A program made the translations under genes and the position numbers. The notes beneath the pieces are model-generated. The model saw only the letters and a program-made list of their open reading frames with translations, did no database searches and was not told the origin of the DNA. This document shows, one piece after another, positions 51,712 through 62,200 of a stretch of DNA of 64,000 bases. The stretch's first letter is position 1; each line of letters opens with the position of its first letter. This DNA comes from Anaerolineae bacterium (lineage in GTDB: Bacteria; Chloroflexota; Anaerolineae; 4572-78; J111), in assembly GCA_022071955.1 (NCBI GenBank), contig JAJVIM010000004.1:186001-250000 (forward strand), in the 5' to 3' direction.

Positions 51712-52944
51712 ATGAACGCGCAGTGGAAAAATTTTATTTTGTGGGCCAGCGCTATTCTGGGAGTGGTGCTGGTCACTGTTTTTTATCAGCCGGCCGCCGC
51801 CCGCACCGGCTCGCTGCTGGTGTGGACCAACGACCGGGTGTACGTGATGGATATCGACACCCTCACGCTGGAGCGAGTGGCCCCGGCCAGTCCGGGCGAA
51901 CCGCTCACGCCGTCGCCGGGCTGTATGGGGCAGGCGATGCACGCGCCCTGCTGGGTGCTGGTTAGTGACAAGCTGTACCGTGTTGAGGCCGGCGGCGCGG
52001 GCGGCGCCGGTGAAATGGCGCTGCCCACGGGCGAGGGCTATCACTGGGAAAACGGCGCGGTCAGTTGGTCGCCGGACGGGTTGCATTTGGCCTACAGTGT
52101 CTGGCACGATGCCAGTGGTCAGGCCGAGTTACGCGTAATCAACGCCGCCGATGGCAGTGTCAGCCTTAAAGCCGAGGGCGTAGACCCCGATGTAGCCGTG
52201 GCCTGGCAGCCGGCCTGCGCCGGCGAGCTTGAGTCAACGGGGTGCGAAATTGGCTACAAAAAGCTGCCCGACCCCGGCGCGGGAGTGAATGCTCCGGCCA
52301 TGCTGATTGCCTACCAACCCGCCTCCGGCAAGGTGCGCCAGTGGCTCGTTACGCCGGAGCCGCTGTTTGAGCTGCGCTGGTCGCCGGACAACATGCTGCT
52401 TTACAGCCGGCCGCAGCGCTTCTTTTTGCGCGCCGACGACCATTCGCCGGCTTACCGCATGCCCGACGGGGCGCAACTGGCCAATATGTCGCCGGATGGC
52501 CGCTACACCATCTACTACCAGCCCTTCACCCTTGAAGATTGCAGCAGCCAGGATTGCACCCATTTGGGGGTCTGGCTTGAGTTGCAGGCGCAGGAACAGC
52601 GCAGCCTGATTTACAACGTAAACATCAACCACCAGCAGGGCGGGTTGAATTTTATCCCAACCTGGCGCTTCGACAGCCAGGCGCTGGTTTTTTTTCAGGA
52701 AGGCAAGCTGATTTATTATGACGTGGCCAAAGGCGAAGCGACCATCTGGTACAAGCCGCTGCCCGGCAAGTTGCGCAGCGTGCCGGTGTTTTCACCCAAC
52801 GAAGAAGCCGTGGCGTTTGTTGATGATCAGGGGCAGGGCTATTCGCAGTACCGGCTGCTGGTCATCAACCCCCGCTTGCAGCCGGTGGAGCACGTCATCA
52901 GCACCAAAGAAGGTTTCCGCGTGCTGGCCTGGCTGCCGAACTAA
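51712..52944 (+). CDS. secreted/anchored TolB-like beta-propeller protein
   Basis: 410 aa. N-terminal signal-anchor (FILWASAILGVVLVTVF), then repeated propeller blades with SWSPDGLHLAYS, RWSPDNMLLYSR and MSPDGRYTIYY. No catalytic motif. ATG directly follows the previous stop, so it is coupled to the ParB-like gene. May be a sensor or scaffold. Confidence 0.7.
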   Translation: MNAQWKNFILWASAILGVVLVTVFYQPAAARTGSLLVWTNDRVYVMDIDTLTLERVAPASPGEPLTPSPGCMGQAMHAPCWVLVSDKLYRVEAGGAGGAGEMALPTGEGYHWENGAVSWSPDGLHLAYSVWHDASGQAELRVINAADGSVSLKAEGVDPDVAVAWQPACAGELESTGCEIGYKKLPDPGAGVNAPAMLIAYQPASGKVRQWLVTPEPLFELRWSPDNMLLYSRPQRFFLRADDHSPAYRMPDGAQLANMSPDGRYTIYYQPFTLEDCSSQDCTHLGVWLELQAQEQRSLIYNVNINHQQGGLNFIPTWRFDSQALVFFQEGKLIYYDVAKGEATIWYKPLPGKLRSVPVFSPNEEAVAFVDDQGQGYSQYRLLVINPRLQPVEHVISTKEGFRVLAWLPN

Positions 52945-52969
52945 TGAAAAGTGAGAAGGATGAAAGAGG

Positions 52970-53037
52970 AAGGATGAAGGATGAAAGAACGAATCAGCGA
53001 ATCGTCTTTCATCCTTCACCCTTCATCCTTTTTGTTT
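52970..53037 (+). repeat. hairpin repeat with terminator-like T-run
   Basis: AAGGATGAAGGATGAAAG (52970-52987) pairs with a CTTTCATCC...TTCATCCTT arm (53006-53030). The loop is AACGAATCAGCGAATCGT, the unit seen at 31.2 and 36.8 kb. A T-rich tail follows, so it may terminate the propeller transcript. Confidence 0.65.
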
Positions 53038-53050
53038 TAAAAGGGGCATA

Positions 53051-54208
53051 ATGCACTACGATTACGATCTGATCATCGTTGGCGGCGGGCCGGCCGGCGC
53101 GATTATGGCCCTGTCGGCGGCGCGGCAGAATTTACGGGCGTTGCTGCTCGATAAAGCCCGCTTCCCCCGCGACAAAGTTTGCGGCGATGCCATCCCGCCC
53201 CGCAGCCGGCCGCTGCTGCAAGCGTACAATCTGCTCGATGCGGTACGGCAGGCGCCGCACGCGCCGGTCACCGCCGAGGTGGTGCAAACCCCCACCGAGC
53301 AACTGCGGGTGCAGTTTGACGAGCCGGAACTCATTGTCCGGCGGGTTCATTTTGACAACGTGTTATTTCAGGCGGCCAAAGCCGTGGTCGAGACCCGCGA
53401 AGGCTGCCCGGTTACCGACCTGCTCCGCGATGACTCCGGCCAGGTTTGCGGCGTGGTGGCCGGCCCGTCGCAGAAAATTACCGCCAGAGTTGTGGCCGGG
53501 GCCGATGGCTTCAGCTCGATTGTGGCCCGCCGCGCGGGTCTGTACCGCTACGAGCGCGCCCATTGGGCCGTTGCCACCCGCTGCTACTATCGCCGCGTGC
53601 CGTTTACCCCCGGTGAATACGAGGTTCACTATTTTGACGACATCTGGCCGGGTTATTTGTGGATTTTTCCGGTGGATGACGAGGTAGTGAATGTGGGGTT
53701 GGGCCAGTTTCCCGCCGCCCACACCGAGCGAATCCCGCTGGCCGAACTGCACCGGCGGCTGCTGCAATCGCCCGCGCTGCGGAGTCGCTTTGCCCGCGCC
53801 GAGCCGCTTGGCCCCATTCGCGGCTGGAATTTGCCGCTGGCCAGCATTCAACGCCCGCTCCACGGCGATGGCTTTATTCTGGCCGGCGACGCCGCCGGTC
53901 TCATCGACCCGCTGCGCGGCCACGGCATCGACGCGGCCATGCTGTCCGGGCAGATTGCCGGTGAAGTGCTCGGCCAAATCTGCCGCGGCAGCGATTATCG
54001 GGCGGAACGGCTGGCACTGTACGCCGAGACAGTGTGGCAACAGTTGGGGCCGCTGTTCAATTTTACCCGGCGATTCCGCGAGCGCTGGGACAACCCGCCG
54101 CCGCGCTGGCAATCGCTCAGCCGGCTTGAAACGCTCAATAAATTTTATTTTCAGGGCCGGGGCGTTCTCAGCCAACTCAACCCCGCCTCTGAACAGCGAA
54201 GCGGTTGA
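53051..54208 (+). CDS. geranylgeranyl reductase-family FAD oxidoreductase
   Basis: 385 aa. FAD motif LIIVGGGPAGAIMALSAA at the N-terminus, then PRDKVCGDAI and the late FAD motif GFILAGDAAGLIDPL. This fits the geranylgeranyl reductase/digeranylgeranylglycerophospholipid reductase family, which reduces isoprenoid double bonds. Substrate cannot be assigned. Confidence 0.85.
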   Translation: MHYDYDLIIVGGGPAGAIMALSAARQNLRALLLDKARFPRDKVCGDAIPPRSRPLLQAYNLLDAVRQAPHAPVTAEVVQTPTEQLRVQFDEPELIVRRVHFDNVLFQAAKAVVETREGCPVTDLLRDDSGQVCGVVAGPSQKITARVVAGADGFSSIVARRAGLYRYERAHWAVATRCYYRRVPFTPGEYEVHYFDDIWPGYLWIFPVDDEVVNVGLGQFPAAHTERIPLAELHRRLLQSPALRSRFARAEPLGPIRGWNLPLASIQRPLHGDGFILAGDAAGLIDPLRGHGIDAAMLSGQIAGEVLGQICRGSDYRAERLALYAETVWQQLGPLFNFTRRFRERWDNPPPRWQSLSRLETLNKFYFQGRGVLSQLNPASEQRSG

Positions 54209-54505
54209 AATTTTGGTTGTGCAGCCATTCACAGTCGGTCAGTTTTCCCCCCACCCCATTTTGATTATCATGATTCACGGTGCGAATAAGAACTATGTAG
54301 GGGCGCTTCGCGAAGCGCCCCTACCCGGCGCAGTTGGCAGGTTCGCAGATTCCGGAACGACACCAAAGAATGCCTGTCTCTGGCGCAGGTGAAAATATGG
54401 AGTCCAAAACTACAGTTTTGGACTCCTGCCGCAAACTTTTAGAAGCCGGGACAGGGATGCACCCTGACTCCTGACCCCTGAATCCTATTTTCAAAGGAGC
54501 AACCG
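54209..54505. repeat. 297-bp intergenic region of palindromic repeats
   Basis: Contains a perfect 28-base palindrome around GTAGGGGCGCTTCG (54297-54324), a 13-bp hairpin GGAGTCCAAAACT-AC-complement (54399-54426) and CTCCTGACCCCTGAATCC (54468-54485). The last is the reverse complement of a segment at 31.37 kb. No gene is supported. The P450 start has AAAGGAGC upstream. Confidence 0.7.
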
Positions 54506-57500
54506 ATGGCAACCAATGGCAGTGCAATAATCCCGCAGCCGCCGGAAAAACCGTTTGTCGGCAACATTTTTGATTTGGGGCCGTCGAGCCAGGTGCAGGA
54601 TTTAATCAAACTGGCCCGCCAGTACGGCCCTATCTACCAACTGGCGCTGCCGGGGCGACGGCTGGTGGTGGTGTCCAGTTTTGAACTGGTGGACGAAATC
54701 TCGGATGAAAAGCGCTTTGACAAAAAAATCTGGGCGCCGCTGCAAAACGTGCGCGAATTTACCGGCGACGGCCTGTTTACGGCCCACACGCAGGAAATCA
54801 ACTGGCGCAAAGCGCACAATATTTTGCTGCCCAATTTTGGGCTGAACGCCATGAAGGGCTACCACCCAATGATGCTGGAAATTGCCCACCAACTGCTGGA
54901 ACGCTGGAGTCGCCTCAATCCGGCCGACGAAATTGACGTACCGGACGATATGACCCGCCTCACGCTGGACACCATCGGCCTGTGTGGTTTTGATTACCGC
55001 TTCAACTCCTTTTTCCAAAGCGAGATGCACCCGTTTATCCAGTGTATGGTCCGCGCGCTGAGCGTTTCGCTGGAACGGCTGGTCCGGCCCGAAATTGGCA
55101 ACAAGCTGATGTTCCGTGAAAACCGCCAGTTTCAGGCCGATGTCAGCCTGATGAACGGCATTGTCGATGAGATCATCAAAGAGCGGCGCGCCGCCAACGG
55201 CGACTCGGCCAAAAGCGATTTGCTGAGCCACATGCTGGCCGGCACCGACCGCGACACCGGCGAAAAACTGGACGATTTGAACATTCGCTACCAGATTATC
55301 ACTTTTTTGATTGCCGGCCACGAAACCACCAGCGGCCTGCTGTCGTTTGCCATTTATTACCTGCTCAAAAACCCGGATGTGCTGGCCAAAGCCAGCGACG
55401 AGGTGGAGCGGGTGCTGGGCCGCAATCTGGCCATTGACCCCACCTACAAACAGGTCACCGAGCTGAAATACATCAGCCAGATTCTCAAAGAGTCGCTGCG
55501 GCTGTGGCCCACCGCGCCCATGTTTGCGCTGTACCCCTACGAAAGCGAAACCGTTATCGGCGGCAGGTACACCATCACCAAAAATGACGATCTGGCCGTG
55601 CTGGTATCAATGTTGCATCGCGACCCGGCTATTTGGGGCAGCCAGGCCGAAATTTTTAACCCCGACAATTTCTCGCCGGAAGCCGAGCGCAGCCGCCCGG
55701 CCAACGCCTTTAAACCGTTTGGCAACGGCCAGCGAGCCTGCATTGGCCGCCAGTTTGCCCTGCACGAGGCGACGCTGGTGCTGGGCATGATTTTGCAGCG
55801 GTTCAAATTGGTCGATCACACCAATTACCAGCTCAAAGTCAAAGAAGCGTTGACCATCAAACCGGCCGATTTCAAAATCAAAGTTCAGCCGCGCCCCGAT
55901 GTGGAGCGGCGGGCCGTGGCCGTGGCTCCCGCCGCCAACCAGCCGGAAGCCAGACCGGCGGCGCGGGCGGTGCCGCCGCACGATACGCCGCTGCTGGTGC
56001 TGTACGGCTCAAATATGGGCACGGCGCAGGGCGTGGCCGAGCAGCTTGCCGCGGATGGCGAGGCCAACGGTTTTACTGTAACGCTGGCCCCGCTCGATGA
56101 GTACGCCGGCAAGCTGCCCGTCGCCGGCGCGGTGGCCGTTGTCACCGCCTCGTACAACGGCACAGCGCCGGATAACGCCGCGCAGTTTTGCCGCTGGCTG
56201 GCCGAGGCCAACCCGGCCGACGGCCCGCTGGTGGGGGTGAATTATGCGGTTTTTGGCTGCGGCAACCACGATTGGGCGGCCACTTATCAGGCTATCCCGC
56301 AATTAATTGACCGCCGGCTGGCCGAGTTGGGAGCCAACCGGATTTGCGCTCGCGGTGAGGGGGACGCCGGTGACGACTTTGACGGCGATTTTGAGGCGTG
56401 GTACGAATCGTTTTGGCCCATCGTGGCCGGCGCGTTGGGGTTGGAGGTCGATCTGTCTGCGGCGGCCGACAAAGGCAACCTGTACGCCGTGGAAGTCATC
56501 GAGGAAAAACATCCCAACCCGTTTGTGCTGTCGTTTGCGGCCAAACCGATGATCATTGTTGACAACCGGGAATTGCAGCAGCCCGGTTCCGGCCGTTCCA
56601 CCCGCCACATCGAGTTGGCCCTGCCGGAGGGCGTCACTTACCGCACCGGCGAGCATCTCGGCGTGATTGCCCACAACCACGAAACGCTGGTGAAACGGGT
56701 GGCCGCTCATTTTGGATTTGACGATAAAACCCGCATCAAAATCTCCAAAACCGGCAGCGCCAAATCAAACTTTCCGCTGGAGCAACCCATTTCCGTGTTC
56801 CGCCTGCTGACCAATTACGTGGAATTGCAGGAGGTGGCCAATCGCAAACAGCTCAAAATACTGGCCGAATTTACCGAATGCCCACCCGACAAACAGCGCC
56901 TGCTGGAACTGGCCGGCGACGACGAAGCCAGCGAAGCCCGTTACCGGGCCAATGTGCTGAGCCAGCGCAAATCGCTGATCGACGTGCTGGAGGAGTTCCC
57001 TGCCTGCGAGTTGCCGTTCAACGTGTATCTGGAAATGCTGCCGCCGCTGCGGCCGCGCTACTACTCCATTTCATCGTCGCCGCTCAAATTTGAGCGGATT
57101 TGCAGCATCACCGTCGGTGTGGTTGATGCCCCGGCCCGCTCCGGACGCGGCACGTACCGGGGCATTTGTTCCAACTATCTGGCCCAAAAGCCGAAGGGCA
57201 GCACAATTTTTGCCTTTGTGCAGGATACGCAGTCGGCCTTTAAATTGCCCAAAAACCCGCGCACGCCGCTGATTATGATTGGGCCGGGCACGGGGCTGGC
57301 TCCGTTCCGGGGGTTTTTGCAGGAGCGGGCCGCGCTCAAAGAGCAGGGGCAGCCGATTGGCCGGTCGCTGCTGTTTTTTGGCTGCCGCCACCCCGAGCAG
57401 GATTTTATCTACGAGGCCGAGTTGAACGCCTACGTGACTCAGGGCGTCACCGAACTGTTTACCGCGTTTTCCCGGGTTGAGGGCCAGCCCAAAGTGTACG

Positions 57501-57727
57501 TACAGCAGCGGCTGCGGGAGCAGCAGGAGGCGGTGTGGCAACTGCTGCAAGAGGGCGCGGTGGTTTACGTTTGCGGCGACGCCAGCCGGATGGCCCCGGA
57601 TGTGCGCCAGACATTTGCCGACATTTATCAAAATAAGACCGGCGGCACAGCGGGCGAGGCCGAAACGTGGCTGACCGAACTGGCCGCCGGAGAGCGCTAT
57701 TTGCTCGATGTGTGGGCGTCGGGGTAA
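54506..57727 (+). CDS. CYP102-like P450-reductase fusion
   Basis: 1073 aa. P450 domain: I-helix AGHETT (270-275), ExxR in ESLRLWP, heme loop FGNGQRACIG with Cys412. Then a flavodoxin/FMN domain (LYGSNMGTAQGVAEQLA, about 495-640) and an FAD/NADPH domain (RYYSISSSP, GPGTGLAPFRGF). This is the self-sufficient BM3 plan, a fatty-acid or alkane-type hydroxylase; the substrate pocket cannot be read. It overlaps the convergent gene by 31 bases. Confidence 0.95.
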   Translation: MATNGSAIIPQPPEKPFVGNIFDLGPSSQVQDLIKLARQYGPIYQLALPGRRLVVVSSFELVDEISDEKRFDKKIWAPLQNVREFTGDGLFTAHTQEINWRKAHNILLPNFGLNAMKGYHPMMLEIAHQLLERWSRLNPADEIDVPDDMTRLTLDTIGLCGFDYRFNSFFQSEMHPFIQCMVRALSVSLERLVRPEIGNKLMFRENRQFQADVSLMNGIVDEIIKERRAANGDSAKSDLLSHMLAGTDRDTGEKLDDLNIRYQIITFLIAGHETTSGLLSFAIYYLLKNPDVLAKASDEVERVLGRNLAIDPTYKQVTELKYISQILKESLRLWPTAPMFALYPYESETVIGGRYTITKNDDLAVLVSMLHRDPAIWGSQAEIFNPDNFSPEAERSRPANAFKPFGNGQRACIGRQFALHEATLVLGMILQRFKLVDHTNYQLKVKEALTIKPADFKIKVQPRPDVERRAVAVAPAANQPEARPAARAVPPHDTPLLVLYGSNMGTAQGVAEQLAADGEANGFTVTLAPLDEYAGKLPVAGAVAVVTASYNGTAPDNAAQFCRWLAEANPADGPLVGVNYAVFGCGNHDWAATYQAIPQLIDRRLAELGANRICARGEGDAGDDFDGDFEAWYESFWPIVAGALGLEVDLSAAADKGNLYAVEVIEEKHPNPFVLSFAAKPMIIVDNRELQQPGSGRSTRHIELALPEGVTYRTGEHLGVIAHNHETLVKRVAAHFGFDDKTRIKISKTGSAKSNFPLEQPISVFRLLTNYVELQEVANRKQLKILAEFTECPPDKQRLLELAGDDEASEARYRANVLSQRKSLIDVLEEFPACELPFNVYLEMLPPLRPRYYSISSSPLKFERICSITVGVVDAPARSGRGTYRGICSNYLAQKPKGSTIFAFVQDTQSAFKLPKNPRTPLIMIGPGTGLAPFRGFLQERAALKEQGQPIGRSLLFFGCRHPEQDFIYEAELNAYVTQGVTELFTAFSRVEGQPKVYVQQRLREQQEAVWQLLQEGAVVYVCGDASRMAPDVRQTFADIYQNKTGGTAGEAETWLTELAAGERYLLDVWASG

Positions 57728-58554
57728 AGGTGGGTCACAACCTGGTCTGAAAATTCAATGTAGGGAAAAAGCTCGGGGATGTGCGAATCCCAAACACCGT
57801 GTGCACTCCAGGCCCAGCCGCCAGAATCGTTGGCCGGGGGCGCTTCTTTGTAAGCGTTGAAACGTGAAAAGCTGATGCGCCACACGTCGCCCGGGCGCGG
57901 CGGCAGCGAGCGTCCATCGGCGTGGGCCAGCCAGGTCATCCCGGCCCACGGAAAGGCCAGTTCCACCGTCCAGCCGCGGTCCCGGTCATCATTTTTGTTG
58001 AGCGTGCCGTCCACGTGGACGGCGCTTTTGAGGCCCGGAAAATCCCACTGCCAAAAACCGAGCCGCGGCCCACGCGGGTGGCTGGTGAAGCCGACCCCGT
58101 TAAACGGCTGCGCCCCCGGATTGCTCCGCCGGAATTCCGGGAGCTGGCTGTAGCCGCCCCGCTCGTAGGCTTCTTGCCAGATAAAAAAGACCTCGTAAAT
58201 GGTGCCGCGGGCGTTGATCTCAAACTCGTAGTAGGTGTCCGCCCCGGCAATGAACACCTCGACATCGTTTTCGGTGTAAATCAGCGAGTCGCGCTCGGTG
58301 AGATACGCGGTGACCAGCGGCTCTTCCACCCAAAAACCAACGTACAGGTACTCGTCATCCCACAGCACCGCGGCCCGGGTATCGTGGATGGCGGGCTGCC
58401 CGCTGATCAAATCGACAAAGCGGGGCGAGCGCGGCGCGTGCCGCCAACTGGCCTCAGCCAACCGGCCGTCGATGGTCAGGGGCTGGTCAACCCGGTAGGC
58501 GGTGTACCGCGCAATTTTTTCGGCAGGCCAGGGAAAGGGCGAGGATGGCTGCAT
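57697..58554 (-). CDS. CBM9/DOMON-like protein
   Basis: 285 aa. Beta-rich. The N-terminal part contains LTIDGRLAEASWRHAP and LYVGFWVEEP, the pattern of carbohydrate-binding module 9-like proteins. No signal peptide is seen, so it may be cytoplasmic or released by another route. Start ATG is the only good one. Followed 6 bases upstream by the DinB-like gene on the same strand. Confidence 0.8.
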   Translation of the reverse strand: MQPSSPFPWPAEKIARYTAYRVDQPLTIDGRLAEASWRHAPRSPRFVDLISGQPAIHDTRAAVLWDDEYLYVGFWVEEPLVTAYLTERDSLIYTENDVEVFIAGADTYYEFEINARGTIYEVFFIWQEAYERGGYSQLPEFRRSNPGAQPFNGVGFTSHPRGPRLGFWQWDFPGLKSAVHVDGTLNKNDDRDRGWTVELAFPWAGMTWLAHADGRSLPPRPGDVWRISFSRFNAYKEAPPANDSGGWAWSAHGVWDSHIPELFPYIEFSDQVVTHLYPDAHTSSK

Positions 58555-58560
58555 AGTGGT

Positions 58561-59085
58561 TCAGCCGCCCGGCTGCGCGATGTGATCGGTAAAGTAGCGC
58601 CGCCACGGGCCGCAGCCCCCGATAAACGGCTGCATCAGCGCCCGCTCGGCCTGGACGGTGTGCATCAAATCGTGGCCGGCCCAGTGGTAAATCAGTTGGC
58701 GCATGGTCACCAGCCCCAGCTCACTGTGGCGTGCCTGCCGGTCCAAATCTGCCGCGGTAACCTGGGCCAGCGCCGCCAGCCCTTCGCGCCGCAGCCGGGC
58801 AAACTCACGGGCCAGCGCCGCCGGGGATTGATCGGCGGCCGGTTGGGCGCCCTCGCTGTCCGGGTTAAAGGCGGGAAAATCCTGCCCGGCCAGAATCGCG
58901 TTGATGCGCACCGGAAAAACTCCCCGTTCCGTATCGATCAGATGCTGCAAGCAGCCCACCGCCGACCATTCGCCGGCAGCCGGCGGCCGGGTCAGTAGTT
59001 CGGCGGGTAATTTTTCAGTCAACTCCAGCCAACGCGCTGGCGTTGTTTCCAATACTGTCCGGCTCCACTCCAATACGTTTTCCAA
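58561..59085 (-). CDS. DinB-like four-helix protein
   Basis: 174 aa. TTG start with AGGAGG 8 bases upstream; an ATG further up would place this ribosome site inside the gene. Four-helix DinB_2-type pattern with metal-ligand-like His in CLQHLIDTE and in HWAGHDLMHT. Likely metal-binding and thiol- or stress-related; reaction unknown. Confidence 0.75.
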   Translation of the reverse strand: MENVLEWSRTVLETTPARWLELTEKLPAELLTRPPAAGEWSAVGCLQHLIDTERGVFPVRINAILAGQDFPAFNPDSEGAQPAADQSPAALAREFARLRREGLAALAQVTAADLDRQARHSELGLVTMRQLIYHWAGHDLMHTVQAERALMQPFIGGCGPWRRYFTDHIAQPGG

Positions 59086-59268
59086 TTTTCCATCCTCCTG
59101 ATTGGTAATGGATGGTATTTTAACCCCGGCTGCCAGTCGCTGCCAAAAAATCACCTCCCTCCACCGGCTGCCGGTAGCGGGGGGTGTTAACTGGTCGATT
59201 ATGTGATTATAACCGGCGGGAAACCCGGCTCAGTTGTGGTACAGGTTGGCAACCGGCACAAACTTGCC

Positions 59269-62200
59269 CTATTTAATAACAACGGGCAGAAAAACACTGC
59301 GACCGGTGGTTTGGGGCTGGCCAAAAATGGCAAACTCGGTGAGATGAGCCACAGATATTACCAGCCGGGAGTTAGCCGTATCGCGAGAAATGATGGTGAT
59401 GCCATCGCTGCGCCAGGTTAAACTATTTTCGTCCCAGTAGCGGATTTCAAGGCTTTCAATGTCCACGTTGAGCAGGCTGGCCGGGTTGTAGTCAATTGTC
59501 AGGGTTACCGGTTGGCTAAAGGTGATGGTCGATTGAACCACATCGTTGATGACGGCATCAAGGCTAAAGCCAAAGCTGACAAAAGTGTAGCCGGTTGGTG
59601 GCGACTCATTGCCGGCGGGCAGCGGGGTATAGATCAGCCGGGTGTTTTCCGGCACGGCTCTGCCGGGAACGGTGAGGGTAGGCGTAATAAGTGGGCCGGC
59701 GGCGGACGTTTGCGGCAGCGGCAATACCTGGCTGTTGTCGGTGGTGGAATTGATGGGTATTTCCAGCAACGGCGTATTTACCACGCGAATTGTTACCGCC
59801 GCAACGCTGCTCCCGCCCAGGCCATCACTGATAGTGTGGGCAAATACATCCGTGCCGGTAAAGTTGGGATCGGGCAGATAACGAAGGGTGTTGTCGCTGT
59901 TTCGGCTGGCGCTGCCGTGGTCCGGGTGGCCCACGGCGGTAACGGCCAGCGAGTCGCCATCGGGGTCGGTGTCGTTGGTGAGCACATTGATGGTTAGCGC
60001 GCTGTTGGCCGTGGTGCTGGCGTTGTCGTTGCGGGCGGTGGGCGCAACATTGGCGCGGGTAATATTGAAGGTCAATTGTTTGGCAAACAGCCCGCCCAAC
60101 CCGTCATCGGTTTGGATGCGGATGGAGACCTGATTTTGGGTGGCGTAGTTAAATTCTGCTGAGGTGTAGAGGGCGTTTCCGGCGATAGTGAAACTGCCGT
60201 TGTCCGCATCACCCTGGCCCGGGACAAGGGTGTAGACGTGGCTGTTGCTATCGGGGTCTGTTGTGGATAGAAAGCCGACAAGCGTGCCGGCGGGCTGTTT
60301 CTCTGGAATGGAGCTGGCACTGAGGCTGAGACCGGTGGGCGTTTTGTTGGCACACCAGGCCAGCACTCTGGCCATCGCTGCCTGGCGGTTGGCGGCGGTG
60401 GGAATGGCTTCAAAGGGGAAGCCCCACCATGTGGTGCGATAGGTACTGGTCCGTTTGCTCACCCCAACCGGCATTTCGCCGTAACCGCTAAAGGCCAACA
60501 ACGCCAGCGGGCCGGGTTCGAGCCTGTCGCTGTAATCCACAAACGGATAATTCAGGCTGTAGGGGCCAAGCGGGTCAAACGCATTGGCCCCGGTGGCTGT
60601 AGTTGTTCCCTGATCAGACAGCGTTACGCCGGCTCCCAAATACGTCACCATAAATGTGTTGGGATAATCAAAATCAATGCCCTGCGCCCACAGAAAATCC
60701 TGGCTGCTCAAAAAGAAGCAGCTTTGCGGTGCGTTCATAAAATACGAAGCCAAAGCAACCTGGCCGGTGGGGTCCGGGCCGGTGGTATCGAGATAGTTGT
60801 AGCCGGTAAACCAGAGGATCGTTTGGTACGGCAGCAGCGTTTCAGCGTCGGGGTCAAGATAACCGTTGGCTTCCGTGTCGAAAACTTCGTAGCTGGCCCC
60901 CAGCGCATCGAGCGCGGTGGTGTAGTAGGCCAGCACGTCGGGGTAGTTGTCATCGTCGTCAACCAGCAGGATGGGCGGGATGGCGCGGGTGGTAAAACTG
61001 GCCGGCGAGGTGGCCGCGCTGCCGCACAAATTGGCAGCCCGCACCCGCCAAAAGTAAACAGTTTCCGGTTCAAGCCTGGCAGAAATACGGTGGCTGGTAT
61101 CGTTTAGCGTGGCGCTGTAAACCACGTTGGCAAAACCCGCATCGGCGGCTATTTCCAGCCGGTAGCTGTCAACCGAGCCGGCGGCGGCTGTCCATGCCAG
61201 AGCTGGCTGCCGGTCAACTGCCGTGGCTCCCGGCTGGGGCGAGATCAGCGTGACAGCGCCCGGCGCGCCGGCCAGCAGAGTCAAATAGGCGGTGTTGGTA
61301 TATGTGCCGGTCGCACTGACGCCCTGTAAATTTAACGCATGGCTGCCGGCCCCGGCCTGATTGCTGATAGCCACGGTTAGCGTGGCCGCGCTGCTGTTAA
61401 AGCTGCTGCTAAGGCCGGTGGGTGCATTGGTAATGGTTACGGTTTGCAGCGGGCCGTTTTCTGGCGCAACCGCCACGTTGTACACCGCCTGGCCGGGAAT
61501 GCAGGCGGTAATTGTGCCCGGCGAAACCTGGAGCGGCGCGGCGGCAAGATTGCCCATATACAGCAGCCGGTTGGGCGAATTAGCGCCGGCGTCGGAGATT
61601 TTGTTGGGGCTGGCCGCGGCCACAAGGTCGGCGGCTACCGCGGCGAGGGAGGCCGATGGCGTGGCTTGCAAATACAACGCCGCCACCCCGGCCACGTGCG
61701 GCGAGGCCATCGAAGTGCCGCTAATGGTGTTGTAGGCGTTATCGCCGGTATTCCAGGCTGATTTGATGCTGCTGCCGGGTGCAAAAATATCCAGGCAGGA
61801 ACCAAAATTTGAAAACGATGAGCGAGCGTCGGTGGAGGTGGTAGCGCCAACGGTGATGGCTTGAGGCGCGGCGGCGGGCGACGACAGGCAGGCATCGGCG
61901 TTTGAATTACCGGCAGCGACCACCACTGTTACGCCGGCATCGGTGGCGCGTTTAACTGCGTCGTTCACCGCGGTTGAAAATCCACCGCCCAGGCTCATAT
62001 TGATCACCGCCGGGCTGCTGTGATTGTTGGCTACCCAATCGATGCCGGCAATCACCGCCGAATAGCTGCCAGAACCGGCGCAGTCCAGCACCCGAACAGC
62101 GTGCAGCGTTACTTCTCTGGCCACACCGTAAACACTGCCGCCCACTGTGCCGGCCACGTGGGTGCCGTGGCCGTGACAATCGTTTGGCGTGGTATCGTTA

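Noticed and set aside
57922..58998. 358-residue plus-strand frame across the CBM9-like and DinB-like genes
   Set aside because: Antisense to two recognisable genes and lacks coding character.
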